Assembly (NCBI RefSeq): GCF_014529535.1
Contig: NW_023503972.1
Coordinates: forward strand, 5,208,001 to 5,272,000
Length of the DNA stretch: 64,000 nucleotides
Source: Bradysia coprophila
Lineage: Eukaryota; Arthropoda; Insecta; Diptera; Sciaridae
Reading direction: 5' to 3'
Below the pieces are notes generated by a model. That model made no database searches. It was not told where the DNA came from and saw only the letters and a program-made list of their open reading frames with translations. Below are positions 33,401 to 45,400 of the stretch, in pieces (within the stretch, counting starts at the first letter, position 1; every line of letters begins with the position of its first letter). The translations under genes and the position numbers were made by a program.

Positions 33401-36400
33401 TTTTCACTGAAATGTCCTTTCCCATCAGTAGATGGCAAAACGTTTTCATGCAATCTTTAAAATACCAGTTCAAGTCAAACGTTTGCTGCTGTCTTGTGAA
33501 GGGTGTTCTTAGAGCAACTGACGATGGCCAGACCACGCTGGCCTGGGACCGCTATTAACACCTGAGGTCGAAACAGCGATTTTTCTCTTGAATCACTCAC
33601 AATTTGGAGGGAAGAGCTGAAGTAGCTCTGTTTGTTTTTATTGTTTACTCTCGTTTTTTCTTATTTGCTCTCATTTTTCTGTTGTAATCAGGCTGTTGTT
33701 GTGTTTGTTTTTGTTGTTGGTGTTAATTTAATTTAGTTAGGGAACGAGGAGCGAGAAGTGCGTTGCTTTAGTCCATCTTCGATGTAGGAGTGAGATCGTA
33801 GTAGAAGGTTTTCGCAAATAAGAGATTCAGATAAACTTAAATTTTTTTTGAGTGTAGCACAGTCACAGTCACAGAGAACGGACGTGTTTATGCGTTGCTC
33901 TCTAAAAGTGTTTCTTTTGTGTGGCTGTGTGTGAATTCATTTTCGATTTTGTCTAATTTCTGTGCCAACTTTTACGGCTTTGGTGTTTTTATTTTGCTGT
34001 AATGGTTAAATGGTGAAATTATTTTAAAGGTTTTATTAACGAAGTCAAAGTGTTGTTCTCGTAGGTCATTTTCTCTTTGATCAATAAAGTTGTTCTCGCC
34101 TCATTGTGCGATATCAACAATTGTGTTATTTCCTTTGTTATTTAACATGTGCTTCGTGGCGTCGGTGTACGGATTAACAATCGACTCTACCAGAAGCTAA
34201 TGCTAAATTACGTGCTCGATTAATGTACGAAAATGACACATTGCCGTATGGCATCTGGCAGTCAATTTTAGTGCAGGTAAGGTACAAACGCCTCGGGTTC
34301 TCATTTGACACCCCAAAACCACATAGCAAATTTTTACAAATTTGCTGTGGTACAATCCCAAGATACAGAAACTATCTTGTACTCCAAAATGACCGCGAGG
34401 TTTAACAGATCTATTGATTGATACGTTGTATGGATGTCAAGGGATATGACGAAATACGAATCATTCAAACGCTACAACCTGCAACGCCAGAACGAGTTCA
34501 GTCACATGGTGGCATGGCGATTTATACGAAGAGGCAACTCATGGCCTATGGTGATTAGACACTTGCTATTACCTAAAACTAATAGCCGTGACCGTAACAA
34601 AGTCGGAAATATCAAAAAACCCAACATTCGCTTTCTCCATAAAAGAAACCATATCGACATAATGTCAATAGTAGAAAGAGCTACAACATGACAATGTTGA
34701 TAGCGCCATCTTTGGGAAAATGTACAGGTCAATTAGTGATGGTTGTGGTATTCGCATACCACCCACGGCTTGGAGAATTCACAACGTATGGGACGTTAAC
34801 ACACGGTCGATTTGTGAACAATCTAAGTCGGGAGAGATATGATGTAAAATCACAGTCCATATGATCAAGAGACTTGTACAATAGCACAACAGGCCCATCT
34901 GAGGCTTAGGTGCTGGGCTTACACCCTCCCATCTAATCTAATCTAATCTAATCTAAACTTAAATTTATAAGTAATAAGTGTATAGACTACGCCAAAATGA
35001 TTTTTTCCCAAATTTTTTACATAAAGCAGCTAAAAATTGAAAATAAAGATATCCGTGTCTCGTCTTTTGACGAAAAAACTTGAAACCGAAAAGATTTTCC
35101 ACTTTATAAATTCCTGAAACATGTGATTTGCGCCATTTTCCACCCAAATTCCATATAAGGTCTTAAGTTTGCCACTTTACAATTACATTAGTATCACACA
35201 GTTTTGACTGATTCACTGAATTTTGTTCTCTTTCTTCTTCCTCTTATCTGCATCAACAGACAATAAGAGAAACGTCGTCTGCCGCCTGCCGTCTGCCACG
35301 CTTCATTCCATTGCACAGAAAATAGAGTAACGTACCCAAGGGTTCACGGTAAGTGAGGATACAGAAAATACAAATGCTGTTTCGACCTCGGGTATCGATG
35401 GTGATCCCCAGTTGTATCCATCGATACCCTTCCCAAGACAGCAGCAAACTTTTTCTTTGGACTAGTATTTAAAAATTTGCATAAAACACTTGCCATCTAC
35501 TGATGGAAATAGGATACGTTATAGAAAGCTACTTCGAAGATAACCCTATCGTAGCATCAGAAACAAAATCACTGTCGTACAGTGCAGGTAAGAAGAAAAA
35601 CCCAAAGTTTTTACAATTTTTTTTTAACCAAAAACTCATTTCTACGCATATAGAAACCTGACTTATAAATTAAGAGAGATAAACATTTGCTAAAACCTTG
35701 TACTCAGGCACACACTTTTGTATAGATTTTTCAATTTAAGTTTATATTGCCGCCCATTAAAATGGCTGAAAGCACTAAACGTATAAAATTTCGGCGCGAC
35801 GAAAATACAATCGGCGGCGGCGGCGGCGTGAGCTATTATTTTTCGGCGGCGGCGCGCCGAAAATATAGCAAAAAATCGGCGGCGCGCCGGCGTAAAATCG
35901 GCGGTGCACACCTCTAGGTACACCTGAACGACCACCCAAATTTCTTCGTATAATGTCTCATTTTTTAGTGGAAACAACTAAAATGTTGCAGAATTAGCTT
36001 AGAATGACTATTGGAGAAACTACGAACGAAACAAAAGAAAGGTTTGTTAATTTTTGACTCGAGATAATGCAGTTTACTCATGGGTGCAATTTACAAAGAA
36101 ACCTATTTCGAGTTAAAAATCTTCTTTCGACCTTTTATTAACGCCTTAAATTATGTAAAATAACTAAAAATAATTTATAAGAGAAAATAAAAGTAATCCA
36201 CGTATGATACAGCCTTTAAAATTCACATCGACATAGCAGAATGACTTTCCTTCATAAAAGATGTTTGTCGGTAGTCATGAATGTCATGATTGGTATCGCT
36301 GTAAAGCTTAGACCTCAGGCTAAACAGTAACTATATTTTTGTGATGAAACAAGTCACCAGTAGGGTCCAAACAGTTTTCAAAGCTTCCTGCAGGGCACAG

Positions 36401-39400
36401 AAAAACGAAAAATCGATCTAGTTAAAAATTTTCCCATCGAAATATTTTCTTGTTATGTTATTCTTACTCGTGGTGCCGCCCTCTACAAAAACCACTAAAA
36501 ACATTTCATGTCCACGAGAGGTCGAATAAAATTTTTTTCAAGCTCACCGTGTAATCCCTCTGTTTTTTGGACGACAACTCTAGGTAGATTTTGAGAGCTT
36601 TGAACTTTTTTTGGATTCCATTGGAAAAGTGGAATACAAAGAAGCTATCGAAAACTCTTTAAAAGCAAACATACGTTATTTCGGAGTAACATAGTAAAAG
36701 CATGACACCCTCTACAAAAACGACGTGTAAAAATTAGATGAAAGACTAGATAGATTGCAGAGTTCGCCTTAAGTTCAGATACAATTTTGTATCATACAAA
36801 CATTTCCAGATAAGACAATTTAATGTAAACAAATTAAGGAAAACCCTATTTCCCATAAGAATGCTCTTCTTCCATCCACGATAACCCACCGCATTGCCAT
36901 TTAGTGTAAATAAAAGCATGATTATGAAGAAAATGATTGATTTAAGCGAACAAAGCGACTCATTTGAATCAACAAATTAGCAAAAATTTCGTTTCTTTCT
37001 AAACTGGTGATGAAACCAGCATGCTAGCAATACAGAATTGACACACTCAGTTGATGTTGAAATAGAGATTGTGCGTTCGAAGCATAAAAATGACATCACC
37101 AAAAGCATAAAACAAAAGAAAGTTTTTATCACTTTCATTACACACGCATATGCCTCGTTGTTACACGCAAATTTGATGTAGCATTTAGAAAAACATTAAA
37201 TTGCTGAATAATATGGTTGACTCGACCAGTTATGTGATGACTAGAGTAAATGATGGGAAGATGATGCCGGAATTTTCTATTGAGGAAAGTGGGAAAAGGA
37301 AAGTGTGTGCTAGCAGGAATCGGATTTGAAAAATGTAAGGGTTCTGTTAGTGCAACGTTTTCATGATTTCGTAAGCCAATGTAAGTTTAAAAAGCTCAAA
37401 AAAGTTACAGTGGAACAGAAGTATAGTGGACGACTTGAAAGGATCGCGAATAACTTAACAATTTCTGAGGAAGTGGGAAATTTTAAATATCTCGGAATTT
37501 TTGATATTTTTCTTAGAATTGGACTCAATACTGTCTAGCATTAGCTTGATAATTTTTGAAAGAAAGGATAGTTCAGTTCTCAGCTCTAGGCTTAAAATAA
37601 AGGTTCATGGCTTCGTTCTTCTGCAAGAAAAATGTTTGGATTTTAGTTCCTTCTAAGACAAACATTGCTGTCCGATGCCATTGGTGTTTCGTTTCAAAAC
37701 ACACTGGATGATAAACTTGGCTTGACTTCATTTTTGAAGTGAACAAATCCAATCCAATCCAATTCTTCTGTGATTCATTTTAATTTTAAAAGAAATCTTA
37801 TCGAACGATAAGTTTAAGGTTTGTGGTTCAGCTCAAGGTTTGATTTGGAAGCCTGATATGAATCCATCAAAATCGTCTCCTTATGATGTCCGACATTGAC
37901 CACACAATCGGAGGAACTAATACCTCAGACCTTCAGTGACTGCCACAACATTTAAAGTCGTTTTGACTTCTAAACGGAGAAACTAAAAAAAAAAACAAAT
38001 CCAAAACAACAAAACGAAAACAATTAACGTATTCAATGTAATACAAAATAAAAGTAATTTCCGATCAAGATCTATTCAGACCGATAAACAAATCTACAAC
38101 CACAGTACGCTACTTTAACCAGCAAACATATATGAACCATATGTTCCGGCTATTGAAGGTCTTGGTTTTACTTTCAGCACAGTGTTATGAAGAGATGTTA
38201 TCCAACTATGAAACTGAAGTGGAAACCGTTTTATGCTTTAAATGGTATGCGCATTAATTATTTCCCTAGCGAGCGCTGAGATAACGTGGAAATGGTTTTG
38301 TCTTGATTCTTTGTGTACGAATGAAAATTGAAAGTAGAAAAAAAATGATTTTTTTATGAAAAGACCGTATGGAGTGTGTGGTAGGCAGAAATCACATTTG
38401 CAACATAATACATACACCAGAGACTAAAAACGATTCAGAAAATAATTGACCAGAACCAATGTACGGTACACCTAATTATTAAAGTAAATAGAAACGTAAT
38501 ACCATCAAAATGTTGCAAAGAAAGAAACGGTCAAATGCTTGACATACACCGAAAGTAAAAGTGTGGAACCCAAGCCGAAGCAAGAATGTGAAGAATTATC
38601 TGACCAATTAATTTTTGCGCTGAACGCGGATTATGTAAATTGTGAAATTGAATGAACAATGATGAAACTGTGAGCCAATGCATCAACCATGTCCATTAAT
38701 CATTTTATTCTCACATTTAACCACTGGTCAATTAAGACATTTTCCATTCAACAATAAAACGGACACGAAACAAAGAAACTTGACGTGACTTGACTAAACA
38801 GTGTCATTTTGATGACTTTTATTGTAACACTAAAGTCATCATTTCGTTAATTATCGCGATATTTACGGTGGGAATCATTGGATTAAATTTTGTTTTTGTT
38901 TTGAAACAATAAATTACAAAAAATTACTGGACTAACGATGTCAACATGCATCGTGTATACCATTACCATAAATATATAGCCGTATGCGAAGAACTATGTA
39001 ATGCAGTGTAGAGTTTAGCCACGCATGACCCGACCTGAGTAGGTTGAAATTTTATTTTGATTATTATTGAAATGAATGCTTCGCTAACCCGTTTCCACGA
39101 ATTTTTCATCAGCTTGGTTTCACTTTTTGTGAATGGTCGGGCATTCTTCATCACTGGCTTTGAGAAAACTAAGAACACCGAAAAAATTTCGACAAAAATT
39201 TTAGAAAATCCTTAAAAATTTCTCGATGGACGAAAATTAAAAAAAATATTGAAAATTTAGAAAACTTTTCTTAAAAACAGTCTAGGCAGTTGAAGCATAG
39301 CTTTTTTCATCTAAGGGGCCATTCACAAATTACGCACGCTCTTAAGGGGGAGGGGGGGTTTGACAAAAGCGTACGCTTCATACATTTTTGAAATTTTCTC

Positions 39401-42400
39401 CATACATTTTCGCGTGCAAGGGGGGAGGGGAGGGTCTGAAATTTCGAATTTGGTGCGTCCGTAATTTGTGAATGGCCCCTTAGATGAAAAATTTATAAAA
39501 TCTCCAACATCCTGTTTTTGGCTCATTTTGTCAGAAAATTTACTTTTTGCTAACTCAGTACCGATAAAGCACAGATTTGACTACACGAACAAAACGTATA
39601 GCTCGGGAAGATTATCTATTACCGATAGAAATGATGCCAGCCCTCAGCTGATATCTGGGTCCATTGATGGTTGATTAGAAACTAAATTTGTTTTCGTTTT
39701 GGGTTAAACTTACAAATTTGTCGCTTAAAACGCGCGAGGGAATAAGCTGAGGATGTCAGGGACAAAAATTTCAAAAATTTCTGTGAACCATAACCTGTGT
39801 TATCATTGGTTCAAAACTCAAACTGGTTCACTTGGACCAATTTGTGTACCTTGGTTCTCAATTGACACTAAGAATCTACCCTAACTACCGAGAATCATTT
39901 GAAATTCGAACACGGTACGTGCTTGTAGATCCAAGAATGTAGGATAAATTGAAAATTCTGTGTCTTGGCACTTCTGTTGTTGACGAAGTTGTTTAACTTG
40001 CAGTGTTCTTAAGTGTACACGCGTACTTACAGTCAGAAAACATATTCACCGAAGCTCACCGAAATCGTCAAATTTTGATCCATTTCTCAACTGAACATAT
40101 CTCAGTGTGGATGAGTTTTAAACTCAATAACACAATATTGTCCCGAAAGTACATGCAATTACCTTGCTAATGACACGCAACACAACATTTCACCCTGTAG
40201 AGATTTCCATAAGAAAAGTGCATGTTTTCGGTTTTCAATCAACTACCACTAGCGCCACAAGTGCCGAGGAGTCTTTTTGAATGTGTTTTTGGCTTCTTGG
40301 TCGAATACCTTTCTAGGCACATATAAGTAGGTCCACTGGAAAATGCGGCCGATCTCGGTAGACTGTTTTACGAAAGAATTTCAATATTATCTGATTTTTT
40401 CGTCTAGAGACCTCACTAACAGCCTTTCCGAACAATAACAAGTGCAGCCTGGACCTCAGGCTTAATGTGACTTCCGAGCCACGCCTCGAAGTATGCAAAT
40501 ACTCTCTGCGGACAGTTAGGTGTTAATTAATTAATCTTGCCTAAACACACATTAATCTAATGAACTGTCCTCCAGATATTGGTTCGAAAAAATTCGGACG
40601 CTAAATTCATTCGATACAACTGGTCTTTAGAAATGCTTTGATATTTTAGTAACGACAATTGTTGTTAACGGTTCAGAGTAATGATACAGTCGATAAATTT
40701 GAATTTTCCTGAAGAAAATTGCCTCGGAACGGAACCAGTTCGAATATTGAATTTGAAAAAATCCGATACTATAATACATCGATATCTGAAGTGAATCACA
40801 TTAGTTCAGCCAAGAATAATTGAATTTCGTCAAATTAAACTGAAATTATGGTCGATGATTTCGATTTGAAATCAAAATGCTTCCATTCAGAACAAGAAAT
40901 TTGTTTTTTTTTTTTTCTTTCTTCAGCTATATTGCCAAACATTAGATGACATATCATCATGGATGGATGATAAACAAAGAAATTGCTCAGTGATAAACAG
41001 GCGGGTATTGTACAGTTTGCAATCAAAATGAAATTTCTATTAAAAATTACGCCACTTATCGTGTGTGTGTAAACTGTAAACCATCAGCAATGGCTTAGCG
41101 ACAAATTGCATAAAAACACAAATAGAAATTGTTTCAATGACTTCGTAAGCGATGTAATGTGGTTCGTATGACATGTTTTACATTCTGATGATTTGAAGTA
41201 ATACAAAGAAAATCCCTTACACCCAAAAATTGATTAAAATCTGTTGGTATGTACGACCGACGACTTCTTACATCTACTTAAAAGAAACACTCAGGGATTT
41301 TAGTTCTCTGTTCCTGCGCCACATTGAAGCGAACTGAATTGCCACATTGAACCGATTATGCCAGAGCAACTCGTAGGGCAATGATACTTGCAATCGAGTC
41401 ACAAATGCTCCTATTCACCATTGATACGTACGAATGTTCAAATCAACAAATCGACAGAAAATTGCCAGCCTAGATTCCATCAACCGAATTATGTTATCGG
41501 AATTTATGCAATATGTGTGTGTGTGCATCACTGTGTCATAAATCGTCATCCTCTGGTGCATCCCTCACAGTAATCAAGCGTAAGTAATTTGCGATTTTCA
41601 CATGACGAAGTTAATCGAAAAGAGTAATGGAACTCGAATGCTACAGTTGCACGGTGGGGAGAGTTTGCTTGTGCATTGTTTTTTTTGTTTTGAATCACCT
41701 TAAACATACAAGATTTGTTTACATTCAGTTTGAAGTCAACAGCCTAGCGTTAAAGTTCAAAATCAAAAATGTGGAAGAAGTTTTCGCGCATTTTGGTTTG
41801 TTTTAAATGAAATAAGTAATCGGTCCGCTCCTGGGTGTATGTGTTAAGTGACTTAAGAGACTTCGTTCTTCCATAGACTGTTTTTGTGGAAATAATCAGA
41901 GAGACAATCTAGAGACAAAAGTCGATTAAACGGGATTATGTGTAATAGTATCAAAAACAAATGTTGACAATGGATTACCACTTCTTTGGATTAGCAAAAT
42001 TTATCTGTATACTACTGACGCTTGTAAGTTTTCCGAACATTTTTTTTATAAGTTCAAGTGATTATGAAGGAAGGATCGTCCATGTGAGGTCTTTTCTAGA
42101 GACATCTATCGACAGCTATGTGCTTTAGATGATAAATCACCTATCAGTGAAGTAAAAGACATTGAGTAGTCTGTTGAAAATGATAAGATCAAACGAAGTA
42201 GTAGATTCAATGTTGACACTATCAGCATTCTAAAGACGCACTGATTTGATATAACAATACATGTGTGAGTAGCAGCGCTTTATTTTTGCATGAAAAATGT
42301 CCTAATTTAGGAAGAAAAGATTACTTCCCTTTTTTGGGGAATTTATTCAGTTCCATCTTTTTGAGAGGAATTTTTGATAAATCGGTTTCTTAAAATATTT

Positions 42401-45400
42401 CTCCTTCCTTCCACTTGTTCAGTTTAGACTCACCATATTTCCATAAAATTGTCTCCATTTTCCCCTTTTTGTAGAAAATTTCAGAAGGAAACACGACATG
42501 TAAATCAACATTTTCAAGTGTAGCATGGATAATATGCGAGGGGTGATACACTTCTCGGACTAAATTTAGTCCAAGAAGTACGGCCACCCTTCGAAAATAT
42601 CAAATGATTTTAAAGTCCAACTGGAATACGATTCCGAACGCCGGAATCTGTGGCAGGTTTCTTCTTCTATTTTTCTTTAAAAACCCACAACCAAGAACCG
42701 AACAATTTTCTGCACGGTTGGAAGCTCAATAGACTGGAATTTAATACTCTACGGTAAAATGTTCCACTTTTAGTCTACAACAATAAATCAAACGATATTT
42801 TCGGACAACCAAATTAACAGAAGAGAGATAGGAGAGTGAATATATCTACAAAAAGAAGCTCGTTTTCTGTGTAACTTTTTAGAAACTGAGGTCTAAATAC
42901 TGCAGTCTAAGCAAGAAAACAATCCAAGGCGAAATTGTCAGAAGTTTCGTGTTGTTAAAATTCGGAAAAAATTCCGAATAATTCGGAAAAGTTCGTAATT
43001 TTCCGAATTAAGGTTCCAAATGAGAAGCGATGTGCACTTTTCTTTAAAAACATTTAAGTTCAGTTCAATCTAAGGATGTAAAAGATTCGGTGTCAAATAA
43101 ATAAATGAACATGGGAAGTAGCAGTCTCTGTGATAACAGCTTTTTTTTTGCAGATTTTTAGATCCTCACTCCAATTGTCCTCCTTTTTCCTATACCACCA
43201 TATAACATGCATGTTCTACTTTCGTCATACTACTACTCTTTGAAGAGGGCGGGATTTATGAACGACCCCTAACAATGAAGGAAAGCAAAACCGAATCCAT
43301 TAACTGATCTGACCTTTCAAAAAACTTCCAGCTCCCGACAATATATGCGAGCCATTACGACCGTGACATAATTCTAACGCCCAACAAAACGCAACAGCAC
43401 GTCGGAAAAATAATTTATTTCAAACCATTCGATAAAAGCTCATCAGCATCGAAGCAACGGTCGTTGAAAGAAAACGTCCAAACCACTCAGGTACCATGGG
43501 AGGAACCACTAAAACACGCCACATATTTGGTGCTCAACAATAAGATTGATGGCAACGACAATTCAAGGTAAAGAATATTTTCGATTGTTCGGTAATCTAC
43601 ACACGTCATGAATGATCTAACGTCCAGACGTTTTATTTACTCGACATGAATTCGTATGAACATTGTAAGCATCATACCGTGAACAATTATTAAGTTTTGT
43701 TGAGATGAGTGTGGCTGACTGATGAAGACAACTATGTGAACCGAACTTTCAGATGTGGATTTCGTATGAGAGACAACGCTTTCATGGCTGAGTTATTTGC
43801 CACTGAAATGTGGAATCATTTCTTGCATCTGTTTTCTATGAAAAAACTTCTCTCTGATTGAATCTACTTTATCTAATGATCGAGCAGCTGAATGTTTCTC
43901 TTTCACTTTGGAGGAGTGAAACGACTTAGTTAACCATTGAAAGATCAGATCATAACTCGTTAACTAATATAGATCGAAATACCAGTTGCACTAGGATGCA
44001 ATGGACTGAGTCATCACTTCAGTGATGGGGGACAACAACTTACCAGTTTATCACGCTGAAGTCAGACTAATCTTTAACTAAACTTCAGACATGTACACTT
44101 GCGACTCAAAATTTTTAATTTTTTCCAGCGAATTCGTCAACGAGACTCAACTGCAAACCGCAACTTATGTACGAGGATCTCACAAATCGTACCAGAAATT
44201 CGGTGACATTGTATCGCTAGCCCGCGGCCGATTAGAAGCCGATGAGGACAAAAATTTCGTCTTCATCGAAATGGATCGCAATGAATGTAAAAAACTGAAT
44301 TGTTCGTTGAACGGTGACGACGATAAGAATATTACAGCGTTCTGGTTGGTCGAAAAGTTAAGGCACAGGGACGAAAAGCAGGGCCACCGATACGAACTGA
44401 GAATAACAATTTTCCCGATAAAAAAGTATCGTGCGGAGAGTAAGCGAGATGCGACGGAGAATCAACCGAAGAGGAGAAGTTTTGTGATTCGAGAGCAAGA
44501 TTACCCGAAATATTTTGACGAGTCAATGAAACCGAGCAGTAAAATTCAGAAACGATTTTTCGACTTAGTTGGCAGTTTGTCAGAGAGACCGTTCGAGCAA
44601 TATGAAATACCGTTTTCTGTCGGGAGGTATCAAAACCGATACCCGGACGATCTGAACACCGGCGAATATTATCATCCCAAGCGAAATGGTGAACAGTACT
44701 ATCAACGGCCGGTTGCTACAACAAGCTCGTATGGCGGACATGTACAATTTCCGGATGCCATTACAGCAACGAATGATTTTCTGGAAGCGACCCGAACCTA
44801 TCCGATAAGTCCGTTCACGTCCACTCATTTGCATCATCATTATTATTTGAATCGGAACAATGTTCCGCTGATCAAGGCTACCGGATTTGAAAAGGAGACT
44901 GTTTACGAGGATCCTTCGGGTGATGATTATCGAACGCAGGTACGCGTACGCAATCCACAAATCGAGGAAGATTCATCCCAAATTCATCAACAACCAGACC
45001 AAAGTCAATCCAATAAGCAACAAGAACCGAACGCATCGCCTCAGAATAACCCAATACCAACAGCGGTTGGCATTGGTTACAATTTTTACACAGAACAACC
45101 ACACAACGTGTACGAGGTGAGCGATTCGTCTGGTAATATTTTTGGCAATCATCAACATTTGCAGACACCATACTCACTATCCGAACAAGTACCCGCTCCT
45201 CCGCTTCAATTCGGCCAATTTTACCAACAAAATCATCCCTACAATCATCCACTACAATTGCAAGTCGCTACACCGCCTCAACAATACTTAGTGAATGGCC
45301 TCGAAAATGCACCGATAACCACAGCACCATTCAGCCTGCGACAACAGCAGTATCAATTAGAACAATTCCGACCAATAATCGACTATCCATCAAGGTTCAA

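Larger units (their letters stand above)
32861..35924. mobile_element. hAT-type element with 8-bp TSD GGTACACC and GC-rich subterminal repeats
   Basis: The element spans 32869-35916 and begins TAGAGGTGTGCGCCGA; the right end reads TCGGCGGTGCACACCTCTA. GGTACACC flanks both sides (32861-32868 and 35917-35924). TAGAG-type ends plus an 8-bp duplication indicate hAT. Both ends carry repeated GGCGGCGGTGCGCCGA-like palindromic motifs (32890-32990 and 35795-35910), a plausible transposase-binding array. No transposase frame was seen, so it is probably non-autonomous. Internal inverted pieces include 33179-33305 and the pair 33368-33500 / 35436-35561. Confidence 0.88.
32394..36555. mobile_element. CACGGTGAGC foldback element, copy 2, TSD TAAT, carrying a hAT insertion
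   Basis: The element spans 32398-36551, flanked by TAAT at 32394-32397 and 36552-36555. The arms (about 32398-32815 and 36125-36551) match copy 1 at 16368-17424, including acctctcgtggacatgaaat and gttatgttattcttactcgt. The extra length is explained by the insertion at 32869-35916. It lies inside NCBP1 intron 3. Confidence 0.88.

Noticed and set aside
34223..34691. Two frames inside the hAT ([18 protein letters not shown] and [20 protein letters not shown])
   Set aside because: A GT follows the first frame, but no consistent exon set, family or stop-free joining was found; possibly captured or retroposon sequence.
42390..42587. 65-codon minus-strand frame in the nested-gene intron
   Set aside because: No ATG at the start, no family, no splice partners.
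44580..45252. Several 60-126-codon minus-strand frames under the nested gene
   Set aside because: Antisense shadows of the low-complexity Q/N/P coding sequence.
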